Shown piece by piece: positions 1 to 7,629 of a DNA stretch of 35,815 bases. The notes under the pieces are model-generated. The model did not search any database. It had not been told where the DNA came from and saw only the letters and a list, made by a program, of their open reading frames with translations. Positions within the stretch are counted from its first letter, which is position 1. Each line of letters starts with the position of its first letter. The stretch lies in the NCBI GenBank assembly GCA_022565155.1, contig JADFKB010000016.1:1-35815 (forward strand), in the 5' to 3' direction. A program made the translations under genes and the position numbers. The DNA comes from Chloroflexota bacterium (GTDB taxonomy: Bacteria; Chloroflexota; Dehalococcoidia; DSTF01; RBG-16-68-14).

Positions 1-2
1 AG

Positions 3-203
3 GAGACATTAAAGGGTGAGACTGTTTGGGAGGGCCTTGTGCAGGTCTTTAACCTCATCGATCATCCAAAGGCCACTGTCTGCTATGCTTGGTCTCACGC
101 CGTCGACGACAGCACGAAGCGACGCTTTGTGGCTGTGCTGCACCAAGAGCCAGTTACATCACCAGGGGCGGCTGTACGAGCGGATATCATCCAGCAAGCT
201 TGA
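3..203 (+). CDS. C-terminal end of an unrecognised protein (cut by window edge)
   Basis: An open frame enters from the left edge and ends at TGA 201-203, giving 66 residues that begin LKGETVWEGLVQVF and end ADIIQQA. The amino-acid mix (TVCYAWSHAVDDSTKRRFVAVLHQ) looks like genuine folded protein. The competing frame starting at GTG 16 reads as low-complexity Arg/Ser sequence and is rejected. There is no start codon upstream in this frame inside the window, so the gene begins outside. I do not recognise the family with certainty. It lies inside the stretch that I interpret as an integrated island ending at the tRNA-Leu fragment at 2074-2133, so it may be island cargo. Confidence 0.55.
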   Translation, partial: ETLKGETVWEGLVQVFNLIDHPKATVCYAWSHAVDDSTKRRFVAVLHQEPVTSPGAAVRADIIQQA

Positions 204-302
204 CTGGGCCACTTATGGTTAGCTTCTCACTCGTGAAGCACAGCGCTTAGCGCGAGAAACCTGGGTCACACCAGCCGCAACTCAACCGGCCGCCGGCGCC
301 TC

Positions 303-311
303 TGCTATACT
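303..311 (+). promoter_or_regulatory. Extended -10 promoter for the 34-residue ORF
   Basis: TGC-TATACT, an extended -10 (TGn plus a near-consensus hexamer at 306-311). It ends 8 nt before the ATG at 320, so the transcript would be leaderless or almost so. No convincing -35. Confidence 0.5.
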
Positions 312-319
312 GCGCCGCG

Positions 320-424
320 ATGTTCTACCGCACGCCGGTCCAGTGGACCGCGATCTTCGTCTTGGCGGCCGCATCGCTGGCGTTCTGGGCGCGCTTTGCG
401 CTAGGGCATTTCGGAGTCGTCTAG
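320..424 (+). CDS. Small single-span membrane protein, 34 residues
   Basis: ATG 320 to TAG 422-424. The product has a short polar N-terminus (MFYRTPVQW), then a hydrophobic stretch of about 18 residues (TAIFVLAAASLAFWARFA), then a short tail. This is a plausible single membrane helix. The support for a real gene is the extended -10 box TGCTATACT placed 8 nt upstream, the same arrangement seen before gatB and yvcK. There is no Shine-Dalgarno, as expected for a leaderless message. It ends 30 nt before the stop of the convergent SIR2-like gene. Function unknown. A chance ORF downstream of a real promoter cannot be excluded. Confidence 0.4.
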   Translation: MFYRTPVQWTAIFVLAAASLAFWARFALGHFGVV

Positions 425-454
425 GAAGCCACGGTGGTCACCCGACGCGATCCT

Positions 455-1918
455 TCAGTCAGGCACGATCCAGTCCGGCGGAACCGTTAACTCATCGTTG
501 CCGCCCATACTGATTGCTCCCCGGACCTGGTAAGAGCCGTCAGGATTCCTGCTAGCTATGGTGACCCCCCTGAATACCGAGCCAGTTAGAGTCAGCCCGC
601 CAACTTCGAGGTGGCCGATCTTGAGGGTGACGCGGTCTCCTGGCGAATAGGTCGACGTGGGTGGATGTGCTTTGGTCGCCGGCTCCGGCATAGAGCGGAT
701 GTAGTCCTCAACCTTATCGTGGACTGTAGGCGCCTGCTGGAAGTGGGTGAGTTCTAGGACTTTGGTGACCACATCTTCGCTCGGATTGACGACGACGAGC
801 TCGTCCGGCGGCCCCTCTTGAAATGCGCGGCGCAGGAGGTCCTTGGAGTGAAAGTCGGTTGGTGCGAAGGAGTAGCCGATCACGACGAGCCGCCGGCACT
901 TCGACAACGTTAGCTCTGCTCGGGTCCATAACATATCAAACAGCGGTTCCGCGAGGCTACGTTCCTTGTTTAGGACCGGTGTTACCAACACCGGGTCGAT
1001 GAGCCAGCCGTCAAAGTCTGGGGGTTGCGCCAGCCACCAGTGACCACGGATCAGGATGACAGCGTCGCGTCTAGAGTCGGGGAGATCAGGTGGCGTGTCG
1101 CCGAAGAGGTCAGGTTGGCGCTTGGCGAGGTCGCGCAACTCGGGCGGAGCAGGACCCATCCAGAAGCGTCGAATCGGCAGGAACCTGAACCAGTTGAGCG
1201 ACCCGTGTAACTTGAGAAATGGCGTCTCATACAGAGCGTTCGACGGATGCGCGTAGAACCGAGCGCCATCAACGTATCGTGCGACGCCAGCCTGTTGCAG
1301 TTGGAGTTCTGAGAACTTAAACCCGTAAGCAAGGGGCCGGTTCCAGTTGAAGTGGCTGTATGCTAGCTCCTCTTCTGTTACCTGCAGGCTGGTCGGGTCG
1401 CTACCCAAGGTGGACGGAATGCTCCCTCTTACGCCCGATGCGAGCTCTAGAACCGACTCGATAATGCAGTCGTAGTTGAAGCTGAGGACAGTTGCTTCCT
1501 CGGTGTGGATGACACGGCCGAGCTCGCGCATCGTGTGGTCAGAAAACGCATGACTTTCGAATTGGCTGAGATACTCGGCAAGGAACGACTTGAGCAAGAA
1601 TTCGATCTGCGCCAATTGCACTGAGCGCTCCTGCTTGCCGGCGCGATAGGCTACTGCCGGCTGGAGTTGGAGCGTTGTGAAGAGCTCTTCGAGGTCAAAG
1701 GGCTCCCTCTGAAGGCGATCCCGGTCTCTCTTGAAATGCGTTGCAACGAAGTCGTACAGGGGCTGGAGCCGCTCAGTGTACTGACGACCGGAGAACTGTT
1801 TCGCCTGGAGGGCGACCCGGAAGAAGTTAGTCGCGAGCGGCGGGCGCAGTCCATCCCATGCTTCAAGCGACTGGTTCGCTCCCGCACCGAGTATGTATAC
1901 TGTTTCGTCGATGCTCAT
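455..1918 (-). CDS. SIR2-like (NAD-binding Rossmann) protein, possible phage-defence NADase
   Basis: 487 residues from ATG 1918. An upstream in-frame start at 1972 would add 18 residues, but 1918 places MSIDETVYILGAGANQ at the N-terminus, right at the nucleotide-binding loop, and lies 11 nt after a TATCAT box. SIR2-family landmarks appear in order: GAGAN loop (11-15), SFNYD (146-150, the TTNYD-like motif), LHGS with the candidate catalytic His near 238, and VIGYSFAPTD (346-355). After the Rossmann part there is a C-terminal beta-rich segment of roughly 70 residues. Proteins of this class act as NAD-degrading effectors in several antiviral systems, but I see no partner gene (no TIR, Argonaute, HerA or DSR2-type extension), so defence is inference. 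The DNA looks less GC-rich than the rest of the window, consistent with transfer. Confidence 0.8.
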   Translation of the reverse strand: MSIDETVYILGAGANQSLEAWDGLRPPLATNFFRVALQAKQFSGRQYTERLQPLYDFVATHFKRDRDRLQREPFDLEELFTTLQLQPAVAYRAGKQERSVQLAQIEFLLKSFLAEYLSQFESHAFSDHTMRELGRVIHTEEATVLSFNYDCIIESVLELASGVRGSIPSTLGSDPTSLQVTEEELAYSHFNWNRPLAYGFKFSELQLQQAGVARYVDGARFYAHPSNALYETPFLKLHGSLNWFRFLPIRRFWMGPAPPELRDLAKRQPDLFGDTPPDLPDSRRDAVILIRGHWWLAQPPDFDGWLIDPVLVTPVLNKERSLAEPLFDMLWTRAELTLSKCRRLVVIGYSFAPTDFHSKDLLRRAFQEGPPDELVVVNPSEDVVTKVLELTHFQQAPTVHDKVEDYIRSMPEPATKAHPPTSTYSPGDRVTLKIGHLEVGGLTLTGSVFRGVTIASRNPDGSYQVRGAISMGGNDELTVPPDWIVPD

Positions 1919-1929
1919 AGCCTGCCGCG

Positions 1930-1935
1930 ATGATA
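1930..1935 (-). promoter_or_regulatory. -10 box of the SIR2-like gene
   Basis: On the minus strand TGT-TATCAT, an extended -10, lies 11 nt before ATG 1918. The predicted leader is only a few nt. No good -35 is seen. Confidence 0.4.
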
Positions 1936-2073
1936 ACAGATGGGCCAGTTTGACAGCCACGCTGACAGCCACACCGACGAACGGCGGCGAACTGTGGCGA
2001 ACGAAACGGGTCGGAAATCAGCGACCTGAATAAGAAACGGAACGCTATCGGACAGCGGCGTACATAGTGGGCA

Positions 2074-2133
2074 GAACTTAAAATCCGCCGTCCCGAAAGG
2101 GATTTGTGGGTTCGATCCCCACCCCCGGCACCA
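2074..2133 (+). other. tRNA-Leu(UAA) 3' half: candidate attachment-site scar
   Basis: The sequence follows a tRNA-Leu from anticodon loop to 3' end. It has CTTAAAA (anticodon UAA), an extra arm CCC-GAAA-GGG, a T arm GTGGG-TTCGATC-CCCAC, the acceptor 3' strand CCCCGGC, discriminator A and encoded CCA (2131-2133). The 5' side does not pair with it: the bases before the anticodon loop do not form the stem, and no GCCGGGG 5' acceptor strand occurs upstream. Homology therefore starts at the anticodon loop, which is what tyrosine-recombinase integration into a tRNA gene leaves at the distal end of an element. The intact tRNA-Leu would lie left of the window. Confidence 0.75.
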
Positions 2134-2238
2134 ACGCTAAACAGGCCGGCGCCCTCATGAGACCCCGCTCAGCAAATGATAGACCGGGCGTTGGCAGCGT
2201 GGCTAAGCCGACCAGATCGCTAGCGAAACGGGTGATCC

Positions 2239-3075
2239 ATGATCAGAGCCTCGTTGAGGCGCATCCCGTGGGCGCGCACGGCGTACGCGCACGCGCTCTC
2301 GACGCTCGAACGGATCGTGCCGCTTCCAGCGCCTCGATACATTCAGGGAACACCGGCCATAGACGATGGCGGGCATGGTGCGTTTTACCGACTCACTGCC
2401 GAGACACTAGGCAGCGCTGCCGTGTCGCCCGAGACCAAGGACTTCGTCATCGGCGTACTCAGTCGATTGACACCGATTGAGGAGTTGGAGCTGCAGCAAT
2501 TGAAGATGCGTGCAGGGCTGGAGAAGTTTGGCGCTCACTGGCGCCACGCGAGCCTGCTTACGCTACTCAGCGCCGCCTCGTACTTCATTCAACCCGACAA
2601 CTATCTGGAGATCGGCGTGCGGCGTGGCTACAGCGCCGCGGTTGTTGCAGCGATGTGTCCATCATCCAATATCTATGGCTTCGATCTTTGGGTGGAGGAC
2701 TACGTCGATGTCCCCAATCCCGGCCCAGACTTCGTGCGCGGGGAGCTAGTCAGAGCTGGCCATCAGGGCACAGCAACGCTCGTATCCGGCGATAGTCGTT
2801 CGACCGTTCCGAAGTTCCTCGCCGGGCACCCGGACCTGTTCTTCGACATGATCACCATCGATGGGGTGAAGAGTATCCGTGGCGCGGCGTTCGATTTCGC
2901 GCACGCGTTGCCCCGGCTCAAGGTCGGCGGCGTGGTGGCTTACGATGACCTGCCGGTCAAACCACTGTTGCGGCGGGTCTGGAATCGCCTGGTCTGCGAT
3001 GATGACCGGTTCGTGAGTTGGGAATTCCTAGACGGGAATATGGGCGTGGCGGGAGCGATCCGTGTGAAAGAATAG
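2239..3075 (+). CDS. Class I SAM-dependent methyltransferase (Methyltransf_24 / CmcI-like)
   Basis: 278 residues from ATG 2239. The N-terminal third is helical and unassigned. From about residue 117 there is a class I methyltransferase fold: YLEIGVRRGYSA is the glycine-rich SAM loop, IYGFDLW supplies the acidic residue after strand 2, TLVSGDS is motif II-like, and FFDMITIDGVKS resembles the DLIFIDGDHS motif of the Methyltransf_24 group. GGVVAYDDL follows. Members methylate small molecules or sugars; the substrate here is unknown. The gene stands alone between two tRNA-Leu 3' fragments, 105 nt after the first and about 85 nt before the second, suggesting it came with an integration event. No strong Shine-Dalgarno is seen. 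Confidence 0.8.
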   Translation: MIRASLRRIPWARTAYAHALSTLERIVPLPAPRYIQGTPAIDDGGHGAFYRLTAETLGSAAVSPETKDFVIGVLSRLTPIEELELQQLKMRAGLEKFGAHWRHASLLTLLSAASYFIQPDNYLEIGVRRGYSAAVVAAMCPSSNIYGFDLWVEDYVDVPNPGPDFVRGELVRAGHQGTATLVSGDSRSTVPKFLAGHPDLFFDMITIDGVKSIRGAAFDFAHALPRLKVGGVVAYDDLPVKPLLRRVWNRLVCDDDRFVSWEFLDGNMGVAGAIRVKE

Positions 3076-3160
3076 TCAATCGCCGGCACCCGCGACAACA
3101 GCGGCGTCACAGTGTGCACAGCATCCCTCATGCACTGGACAACTTGCGGTAGCATGCCTG

Positions 3161-3235
3161 ACCTAGAATCCGCCGTCGCGAAAGGGATTTGTGGGCCTGG
3201 CCGCTGGAGGCGGCTTCCAGCCTCGCCCCGGCACT
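3161..3235 (+). other. Degraded tRNA-Leu 3' fragment interrupted by a small hairpin
   Basis: Bases 3167-3195 match 2082-2110 of the first tRNA-Leu fragment at 28 of 29 positions. The anticodon-loop region reads CCTAGAA (UAG-like). After the first T-stem strand GTGGG the T loop is replaced by about 29 nt containing a CTGGA...TCCAG hairpin, then GCCCCGGCA resumes like an acceptor 3' strand without CCA. No 5' half is present upstream. It cannot be a working tRNA and is best read as an older attachment scar. Confidence 0.65.
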
Positions 3236-3251
3236 GAGGGTTAGCGCGGCG

Positions 3252-3260
3252 TGGTAGTCT
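3252..3260 (+). promoter_or_regulatory. Putative extended -10 for the serine hydrolase
   Basis: TGG-TAGTCT with the hexamer at 3255-3260, about 32 nt upstream of ATG 3293, giving a predicted leader of roughly 25 nt. Confidence 0.3.
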
Positions 3261-3292
3261 AGCTGCGTGTCCTGCTGCTGTCATTTGCCGCC

Positions 3293-4336
3293 ATGCCCGC
3301 CCTAACGCCCCTCCCGCCGCAGCCCGCGGACGTGCCCTGGCCGACGGACGAATGGCCGGAGGGAGACCCGCCGCCTGGTGTCGACGGCGAGGCGCTGCAG
3401 AAGCTGCTCGACGCCACGTTCGCGGAGCCGCAGCCGCCGACGACGGTGCAGACCAACGACCTGCTGATCGTGCATCGAGGCCGCATCGTCGCCGAACGCT
3501 ACGCGCAGGGCATCGGCCCGGACGATCCGCAGCCGTCATGGTCGATGGCGAAGAGCATCCTGCACGCGGCCGTCGGCGTGCTGGTGCGCGACGGCAAGCT
3601 GGAGATCGCCGCGCCGGCGGCCGTGCCGGAGTGGCAGGAGCCCGGCGACGCGCGGGCGCAGATCACGCTCGATTCGCTGCTGCACATGACGTCCGGCCTG
3701 CGCTTCGCCGAGGACTACGTCGACGCCGGCGTCTCGGACGTGATCGAGATGCTGTTCCAGCCCGGCGCCGACGACACGGCCGCCTTCGCCGCAGCGTTCC
3801 CGCAGGACCACCCGCCGGACAGCGTGTTCAACTACTCCAGCGGCACCAGCAACATCATCTCCGGCATCGTCAAGCGCATCGTCGGCGCGGGCGACGAGTA
3901 CGTCGCGTTTCTCCGGCGCGAACTGTTCGACCGCATCGGCATGACGACGGCGATGCCGAAGTGCGACAACTCCGGTACCTGGATCGGCTCCTCGTACTGC
4001 GATGCTACGCCCCGCGACTTCGCGCGCTTCGGGCTGCTCTACATGCGCGACGGCGTCTGGGACGGCCAGCGCCTCCTGCCTGAGGGCTGGGTAGACTACG
4101 CCCGCACGCCGGCGCCCCGGCAGCCGATCGAGGGCGAACGTGGCTACGGGGCGCACTGGTGGCTCTGGGAAGACGGGCTGGGGACGTTCCTGGCCGGAGG
4201 TTACGTCGGGCAGATGATCTACGTCGTGCCCGCGCTTGACCTGATCCTCGTGCGCAACGGCGACACGCCGGTCGAACGCCGCTTGCACATGGTGCGGCTG
4301 CACCGCCAGATCATCGACCTGTTTCGCAGCGCCTAG
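3293..4336 (+). CDS. Serine hydrolase of the beta-lactamase / penicillin-binding family (class C-like)
   Basis: 347 residues. The active-site SxxK is S84-M-A-K87 in SWSMAKSIL. The second motif is Y181-S-S in FNYSSGTSN, where class C enzymes have YxN. The third element is probably in the region YGAHWWLW to FLAGGYVGQMIYV. There is no signal peptide and no hydrophobic N-terminus: the protein starts with a proline-rich stretch, so it is probably cytoplasmic. Families with this architecture include esterases, D-amino-acid peptidases and genuine beta-lactamases; sequence alone does not choose among them, and beta-lactam resistance should not be assumed. It stands alone after the second tRNA-Leu scar. 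Confidence 0.85.
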   Translation: MPALTPLPPQPADVPWPTDEWPEGDPPPGVDGEALQKLLDATFAEPQPPTTVQTNDLLIVHRGRIVAERYAQGIGPDDPQPSWSMAKSILHAAVGVLVRDGKLEIAAPAAVPEWQEPGDARAQITLDSLLHMTSGLRFAEDYVDAGVSDVIEMLFQPGADDTAAFAAAFPQDHPPDSVFNYSSGTSNIISGIVKRIVGAGDEYVAFLRRELFDRIGMTTAMPKCDNSGTWIGSSYCDATPRDFARFGLLYMRDGVWDGQRLLPEGWVDYARTPAPRQPIEGERGYGAHWWLWEDGLGTFLAGGYVGQMIYVVPALDLILVRNGDTPVERRLHMVRLHRQIIDLFRSA

Positions 4337-4436
4337 CGGCGCCCTGGACGCCGCGTCTAATCCTGGCCCGGCGCTGCCGCCCGCCCGTACCTGCTACCAT
4401 GTCGCTTGTCACGTAACCGCGTGTGAGGAGGGGAAG

Positions 4437-4649
4437 ATGGACGCAGCGGAGACGCTCGCAGGGCTGTTCGCAGGCAAGACCGTCGAGGAGCAGAAGGAGT
4501 TGCTTGCGCAGCTCGAGCGCGCCGGCGCAGCCATGTACCGCTCGTTCGCCGAGATCGAGACAGATCCCGCGAAGAAAGAAGCGCTGCTCGCCGCCGCCGC
4601 GCGCGAGGAAGAGAACGCGGACGTGCTGGACGGCCAGGCCGGCGGCTGA
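4437..4649 (+). CDS. Small helical protein, 70 residues, possibly a ferritin-like half-domain
   Basis: ATG 4437 is preceded by a strong Shine-Dalgarno (GAGGAGGGG) and, about 37 nt upstream, an extended -10 TGC-TACCAT (4392-4400). The protein is acidic and almost entirely helical. The segment AGAAMYRSFAEIETDPAKKEALLAAAAREEENADVL resembles one helical pair of rubrerythrin/ferritin-like proteins (spaced Glu residues, ...EEEN), but it is far too short for a full four-helix domain and would have to dimerise. That link is inference. It ends 11 nt before the next methyltransferase and is probably co-transcribed with it. Confidence 0.65.
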   Translation: MDAAETLAGLFAGKTVEEQKELLAQLERAGAAMYRSFAEIETDPAKKEALLAAAAREEENADVLDGQAGG

Positions 4650-4660
4650 GGCAACGAAGC

Positions 4661-5485
4661 ATGGACGAGTACTCCGAAGCGAACCGACGCCACTGGGATG
4701 AGGTCGTGCCGATTCATGTCTCCTCGGAGATGTACGACGTGGCAGGCTTCAAGGCGGGCGAGTCGAGGTTGAAGGCAGTCGAACTGGAGGAGTTGGGCGA
4801 CGTGCGCGGCAAGTCGCTGCTGCACCTACAGTGTCAGTTCGGGCTGGATACGCTCTCCTGGGCGCGGGAGGGCGCGGTCGTCACCGGCGTCGACTTCTCC
4901 GCCCCGGCGATCAAAGCCGCCCGCGCGCTCGCCGGCGAGACCGGCATCGACGCGCGCTTCGTCGTCTCGGACGTCTTCGCGTTGCCGAAGAACCTGGACG
5001 GCACGTTCGATATCGTCTTCACATCCTACGGCGCGCTCAACTGGCTGCGGGACATGGACGCCTGGGCGCGGGTGGCCGCCCACTTCGTCCGGCCGGCCGG
5101 CACGCTCTACCTCGCCGAGTTCCACCCGTTCGCTTCGGTCTTCGACGACGCGCCGGACGTGACGGAGCTGCGCGTCCACTACCCGTACTTCGCCAGCGGC
5201 GAGCCGGTGCGGAGCGAAGACGATGGCACCTATACCAACCGAGAGGCATCGGTCGAGAACAAGCTCACGTACGACTGGCCGCATCCGATCAGCGAGGTGC
5301 TGACCGCCCTCATCGACGCCGGCCTGCGCATTGAGTTCCTGCACGAGTTTCCCTTCAGCATGTACCAGTTCCTGCCGTTCACAGAGGTCGTCGCGGACAA
5401 GAAGGTTCGCCTAACGAAGCACGATGGCTGCGTGCCGCTGCTGTACTCGATTAAGGCAACGAAGCCGGAGGTGTCAGGATCGTAG
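4661..5485 (+). CDS. Class I SAM-dependent methyltransferase
   Basis: 274 residues. The N-terminus MDEYSEANRRHWDEVVPIH is typical of a family of free-standing bacterial methyltransferases. The SAM-binding core runs from about residue 46: LLHLQCQFGLDTLSWAREGAVVTGVDFSAPAI (glycine loop plus acidic D after strand 2), then FVVSDVFALP and FDIVFTSYGALNWL. In this family the glycine loop often reads LxLQCxxGxD, as here. Substrate unknown. It follows the 70-residue protein by 11 nt and is followed 1 nt later by the receiver-like protein, suggesting a three-gene operon. Confidence 0.8.
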   Translation: MDEYSEANRRHWDEVVPIHVSSEMYDVAGFKAGESRLKAVELEELGDVRGKSLLHLQCQFGLDTLSWAREGAVVTGVDFSAPAIKAARALAGETGIDARFVVSDVFALPKNLDGTFDIVFTSYGALNWLRDMDAWARVAAHFVRPAGTLYLAEFHPFASVFDDAPDVTELRVHYPYFASGEPVRSEDDGTYTNREASVENKLTYDWPHPISEVLTALIDAGLRIEFLHEFPFSMYQFLPFTEVVADKKVRLTKHDGCVPLLYSIKATKPEVSGS

Positions 5486-5486
5486 G

Positions 5487-5861
5487 ATGAAGAGCGATCA
5501 GAAGGCAACCAAACGTTGCATTCTTCTCCTGGTACCCGATCTGCTGTTCCAGTCGCGGCTGCGGGAGCAGGCGAGCGCGCTCGGCTACGATACGGCGCTG
5601 GCCGATACGCCAAGCAGCGTCGAGACGGCATTGGAAGCTAACCCCAACCTCGTCGTCATCGACCTGCATGCCGATGGCATCGATTGGCGGAGCGCAGTGG
5701 CGTCAGCGAATGAGAGCGGTGCGCCGGTGCTGGCGTTCGGGCGGCACACCGAGCCGCAGCTTCTTCGCTCGGCGCGCGAGGCTGGCTGCAAGAAAGTTGT
5801 GCCGCGCTCGCAGCTCGTCGAAGAGCTACCGCAGCTCATCACCGAGTGCGCGCGAGCGTAA
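5487..5861 (+). CDS. Stand-alone receiver-like (REC-fold) protein, degenerate
   Basis: 124 residues from ATG 5487, one nt after the methyltransferase stop; an in-frame start further upstream lies inside that gene and is rejected. The pattern is REC-like: strand 1 CILLLVPDLLF, then NLVVIDLHADGIDW (the Asp of VVIDL aligns with the phospho-acceptor), then APVLAFGRHTEPQLLRSAREAGCKKVVPRSQL. The acidic pair after strand 1 that binds Mg2+ is reduced to a single D in VPD, and the conserved Lys region reads VVPRSQ. Phosphorylation is therefore doubtful. No output domain is attached and no histidine kinase is nearby. Confidence 0.65.
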   Translation: MKSDQKATKRCILLLVPDLLFQSRLREQASALGYDTALADTPSSVETALEANPNLVVIDLHADGIDWRSAVASANESGAPVLAFGRHTEPQLLRSAREAGCKKVVPRSQLVEELPQLITECARA

Positions 5862-5897
5862 TGTGAAACCGTAATCTGAGGCAATGTAAGGCAAGGT

Positions 5898-5932
5898 GAA
5901 GCCGAGCCGGATTGCTACCCCGGCGCGGCTTC
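5898..5932 (+). terminator. Terminator-like hairpin
   Basis: GAAGCCGaGCCGG, a 9-nt loop, then CCGGCgCGGCTTC: a 13-bp stem with one mismatch. No U tract follows. It lies 37 nt after the receiver-like gene. The rest of 5862-6102 holds nothing else I can identify except the gatB promoter. Confidence 0.5.
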
Positions 5933-6086
5933 CGCGGTTAGCAGTGGAAGGCGAACCTTCCCGGTCAGCTGGTGGAGCTGTATGAGAGTAGTCGCAGCTT
6001 AGACGGAGCTGGCGGGTGATGTCGGGCGTGGCGCCGACAGGCGTCTGAATCTACTACGTAGTCGGGGCATACCTGACATTGGCTGC

Positions 6087-6095
6087 TGCTATACT
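6087..6095 (+). promoter_or_regulatory. Extended -10 promoter of gatB (leaderless)
   Basis: TGC-TATACT, hexamer 6090-6095, ends 7 nt before ATG 6103, so transcription should start at or next to the start codon. No Shine-Dalgarno is present. Confidence 0.6.
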
Positions 6096-6102
6096 TTGAG
6101 CG

Positions 6103-7596
6103 ATGGCCGCAATCGCCACTACGTACGAAGTTGTCATCGGCATCGAGGTGCACGCCCAACTGCTGACGAAGAGCAAGATGTTCTGCTCTTGCAGCAAGGA
6201 CTACTTCGGTTCGCCTGCCAACAGCCACGTTTGTCCCGTCTGCCTCGCGCTGCCCGGCGTGCTGCCGGTGATCAACCGGCAGGCGGTTGAGTACACGATC
6301 ATGACCGGTCTGGCGTTGCACTGCACGATTCCAGAGCAGGCCAAGTTCGACCGTAAGAACTACCATTACCCGGACTTGATGAAGGGCTACCAGATCTCCC
6401 AGTACGATCTGCCGCTCTGCCTGGACGGCTGGCTCGAGGTCGATCTCGACGGCGAGACGAAGCGGATCGGCGTCACGCGCGTCCATCTGGAGGAGGACAC
6501 GGCGCGCAGCATGCACCGCTCTAACGCTGCAGGGGAAAAGTACAGCCTGATCGATGTCAACCGTTCCGGTGTGCCGCTGATGGAGATCGTATCGGAGCCG
6601 GACGTGCGCTCGGCGAAAGAGGCGCGGCTCTACGTGATGAAGATACAGCAGATTCTGCGGTATTTAGGTGTCAGCCAGGCGAATCTAGAGGAAGGCAACA
6701 TGCGCTGCGAGCCGAACGTCAGCCTGCGCCCGCTAGGCCAGGAGGAGTTCGGCTCGAAAGTTGAGTTGAAGAATCTGGGCAGCTTCCGCGCCGTCGAACG
6801 CGCGGTGCAATTCGAGATCGAACGGCAGAGCAAGCTCCTCGATAACGGTGAGCCGGTCGAGCAGGAGACGCGCGGCTGGCGCGACGACAGAGGCGTCACG
6901 GTCAGCCAGCGCGGTAAGGAGCTGGCGGAGGATTATCGCTACTTCCCGGAGCCGGATTTGCCGCTGCTGGCGATCAAGCCGGCCTATGTAGAGGAGTTGC
7001 GCGCGCGGCTGCCGGAGCTGCCGGACGCCAAGCGGGTGCGTATCGCCAAGCAGTACGGACTCAGCCCCTACAATGCGAACCTGCTTACGGAGACGGGCGA
7101 GTGGGCGGACTACTACGAGCGGGCAGTGGCCGTCGATCCAGGTGAGGGAGACGTTACAGCTCGCAGAGCCAAGACGATCGCGAACTGGATGCTGCAGGAC
7201 TTCGCCCACATCGTCAATTCTCAAGAGGCCACCTTCGCCGGCCTCACGGAGAAGGTACCTGCCCAGCAGTTGAACCAGCTCGTTCAACTGATCGAGGCAG
7301 ACACGATCTCGACATCGGGAGCGAAGAGCGTCTTTGCAGAGATGGTCAGCTCCGGCAAGCCGCCGCAGCAGATCGTCGAGGAGCAGGGGCTGACCCAGAT
7401 TAGCGCGTCGGACGAGATCGCGAGCATGGTCGATCAGGTGATCGAAGCGAATCCGGACCCTGTCGCCGACTACCGCGGCGGCAAGGAGGCCGCGATCGAG
7501 TTCCTCGTCGGCCAGGTGATGCGCGAGACTCGCGGCCGGGCGAAGCCGGAGCTTGTGCAGAAGCTGCTACAAGAGCGGCTCAGCAGCGGCGAATGA
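6103..7596 (+). CDS. gatB: Aspartyl/glutamyl-tRNA amidotransferase subunit B
   Basis: 497 residues, a normal GatB length. The N-terminus [13 protein letters not shown] is the family signature. CSC...CPVC (about residues 27-48) supplies the zinc-binding cysteines, and [14 protein letters not shown] and RVHLEEDTA belong to the kinase-like cradle domain that phosphorylates the misacylated tRNA. The C-terminal third ([17 protein letters not shown] onward) is the YqeY-like tRNA-binding domain. With GatA and GatC it converts Glu-tRNA(Gln) and/or Asp-tRNA(Asn) to the amide; gatA and gatC are not in this window. The message appears leaderless, and yvcK follows after 48 nt with its own promoter. Confidence 0.97.
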   Translation: MAAIATTYEVVIGIEVHAQLLTKSKMFCSCSKDYFGSPANSHVCPVCLALPGVLPVINRQAVEYTIMTGLALHCTIPEQAKFDRKNYHYPDLMKGYQISQYDLPLCLDGWLEVDLDGETKRIGVTRVHLEEDTARSMHRSNAAGEKYSLIDVNRSGVPLMEIVSEPDVRSAKEARLYVMKIQQILRYLGVSQANLEEGNMRCEPNVSLRPLGQEEFGSKVELKNLGSFRAVERAVQFEIERQSKLLDNGEPVEQETRGWRDDRGVTVSQRGKELAEDYRYFPEPDLPLLAIKPAYVEELRARLPELPDAKRVRIAKQYGLSPYNANLLTETGEWADYYERAVAVDPGEGDVTARRAKTIANWMLQDFAHIVNSQEATFAGLTEKVPAQQLNQLVQLIEADTISTSGAKSVFAEMVSSGKPPQQIVEEQGLTQISASDEIASMVDQVIEANPDPVADYRGGKEAAIEFLVGQVMRETRGRAKPELVQKLLQERLSSGE

Positions 7597-7629
7597 TCTG
7601 TATAGTCTTCTTCTCCAGTACCGTAGCTG

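Noticed and set aside
16-222. 68-residue ORF starting at GTG 16
   Set aside because: Low-complexity Arg/Ser composition; the overlapping frame ending at 203 looks like genuine protein.
1948-2034. Short plus-strand ORF (MGQFDSHADSHTDERRR...) before the tRNA-Leu scar, possible integrase tail
   Set aside because: 29 codons, preceded by in-frame stops, no recombinase motif and no catalytic Arg/His/Tyr set. Could be a decayed integrase end but cannot be supported.
3161-3235. Possible intact tRNA-Leu(UAG)
   Set aside because: No 5' acceptor strand or D arm upstream, the T loop is replaced by a hairpin insertion and CCA is absent.
3352-4083. Long alternative-frame ORFs inside GC-rich genes (also at 3536-4303, 8041-8934, 27325-28812)
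   Set aside because: Arg/Ala/Val-rich composition typical of antisense or shifted frames of GC-rich genes; each overlaps a clearly identified protein.
3293-4336. Antibiotic-resistance beta-lactamase
   Set aside because: SxxK is present, but there is no signal peptide and the YxN motif is YSS; an esterase/peptidase role is equally likely.
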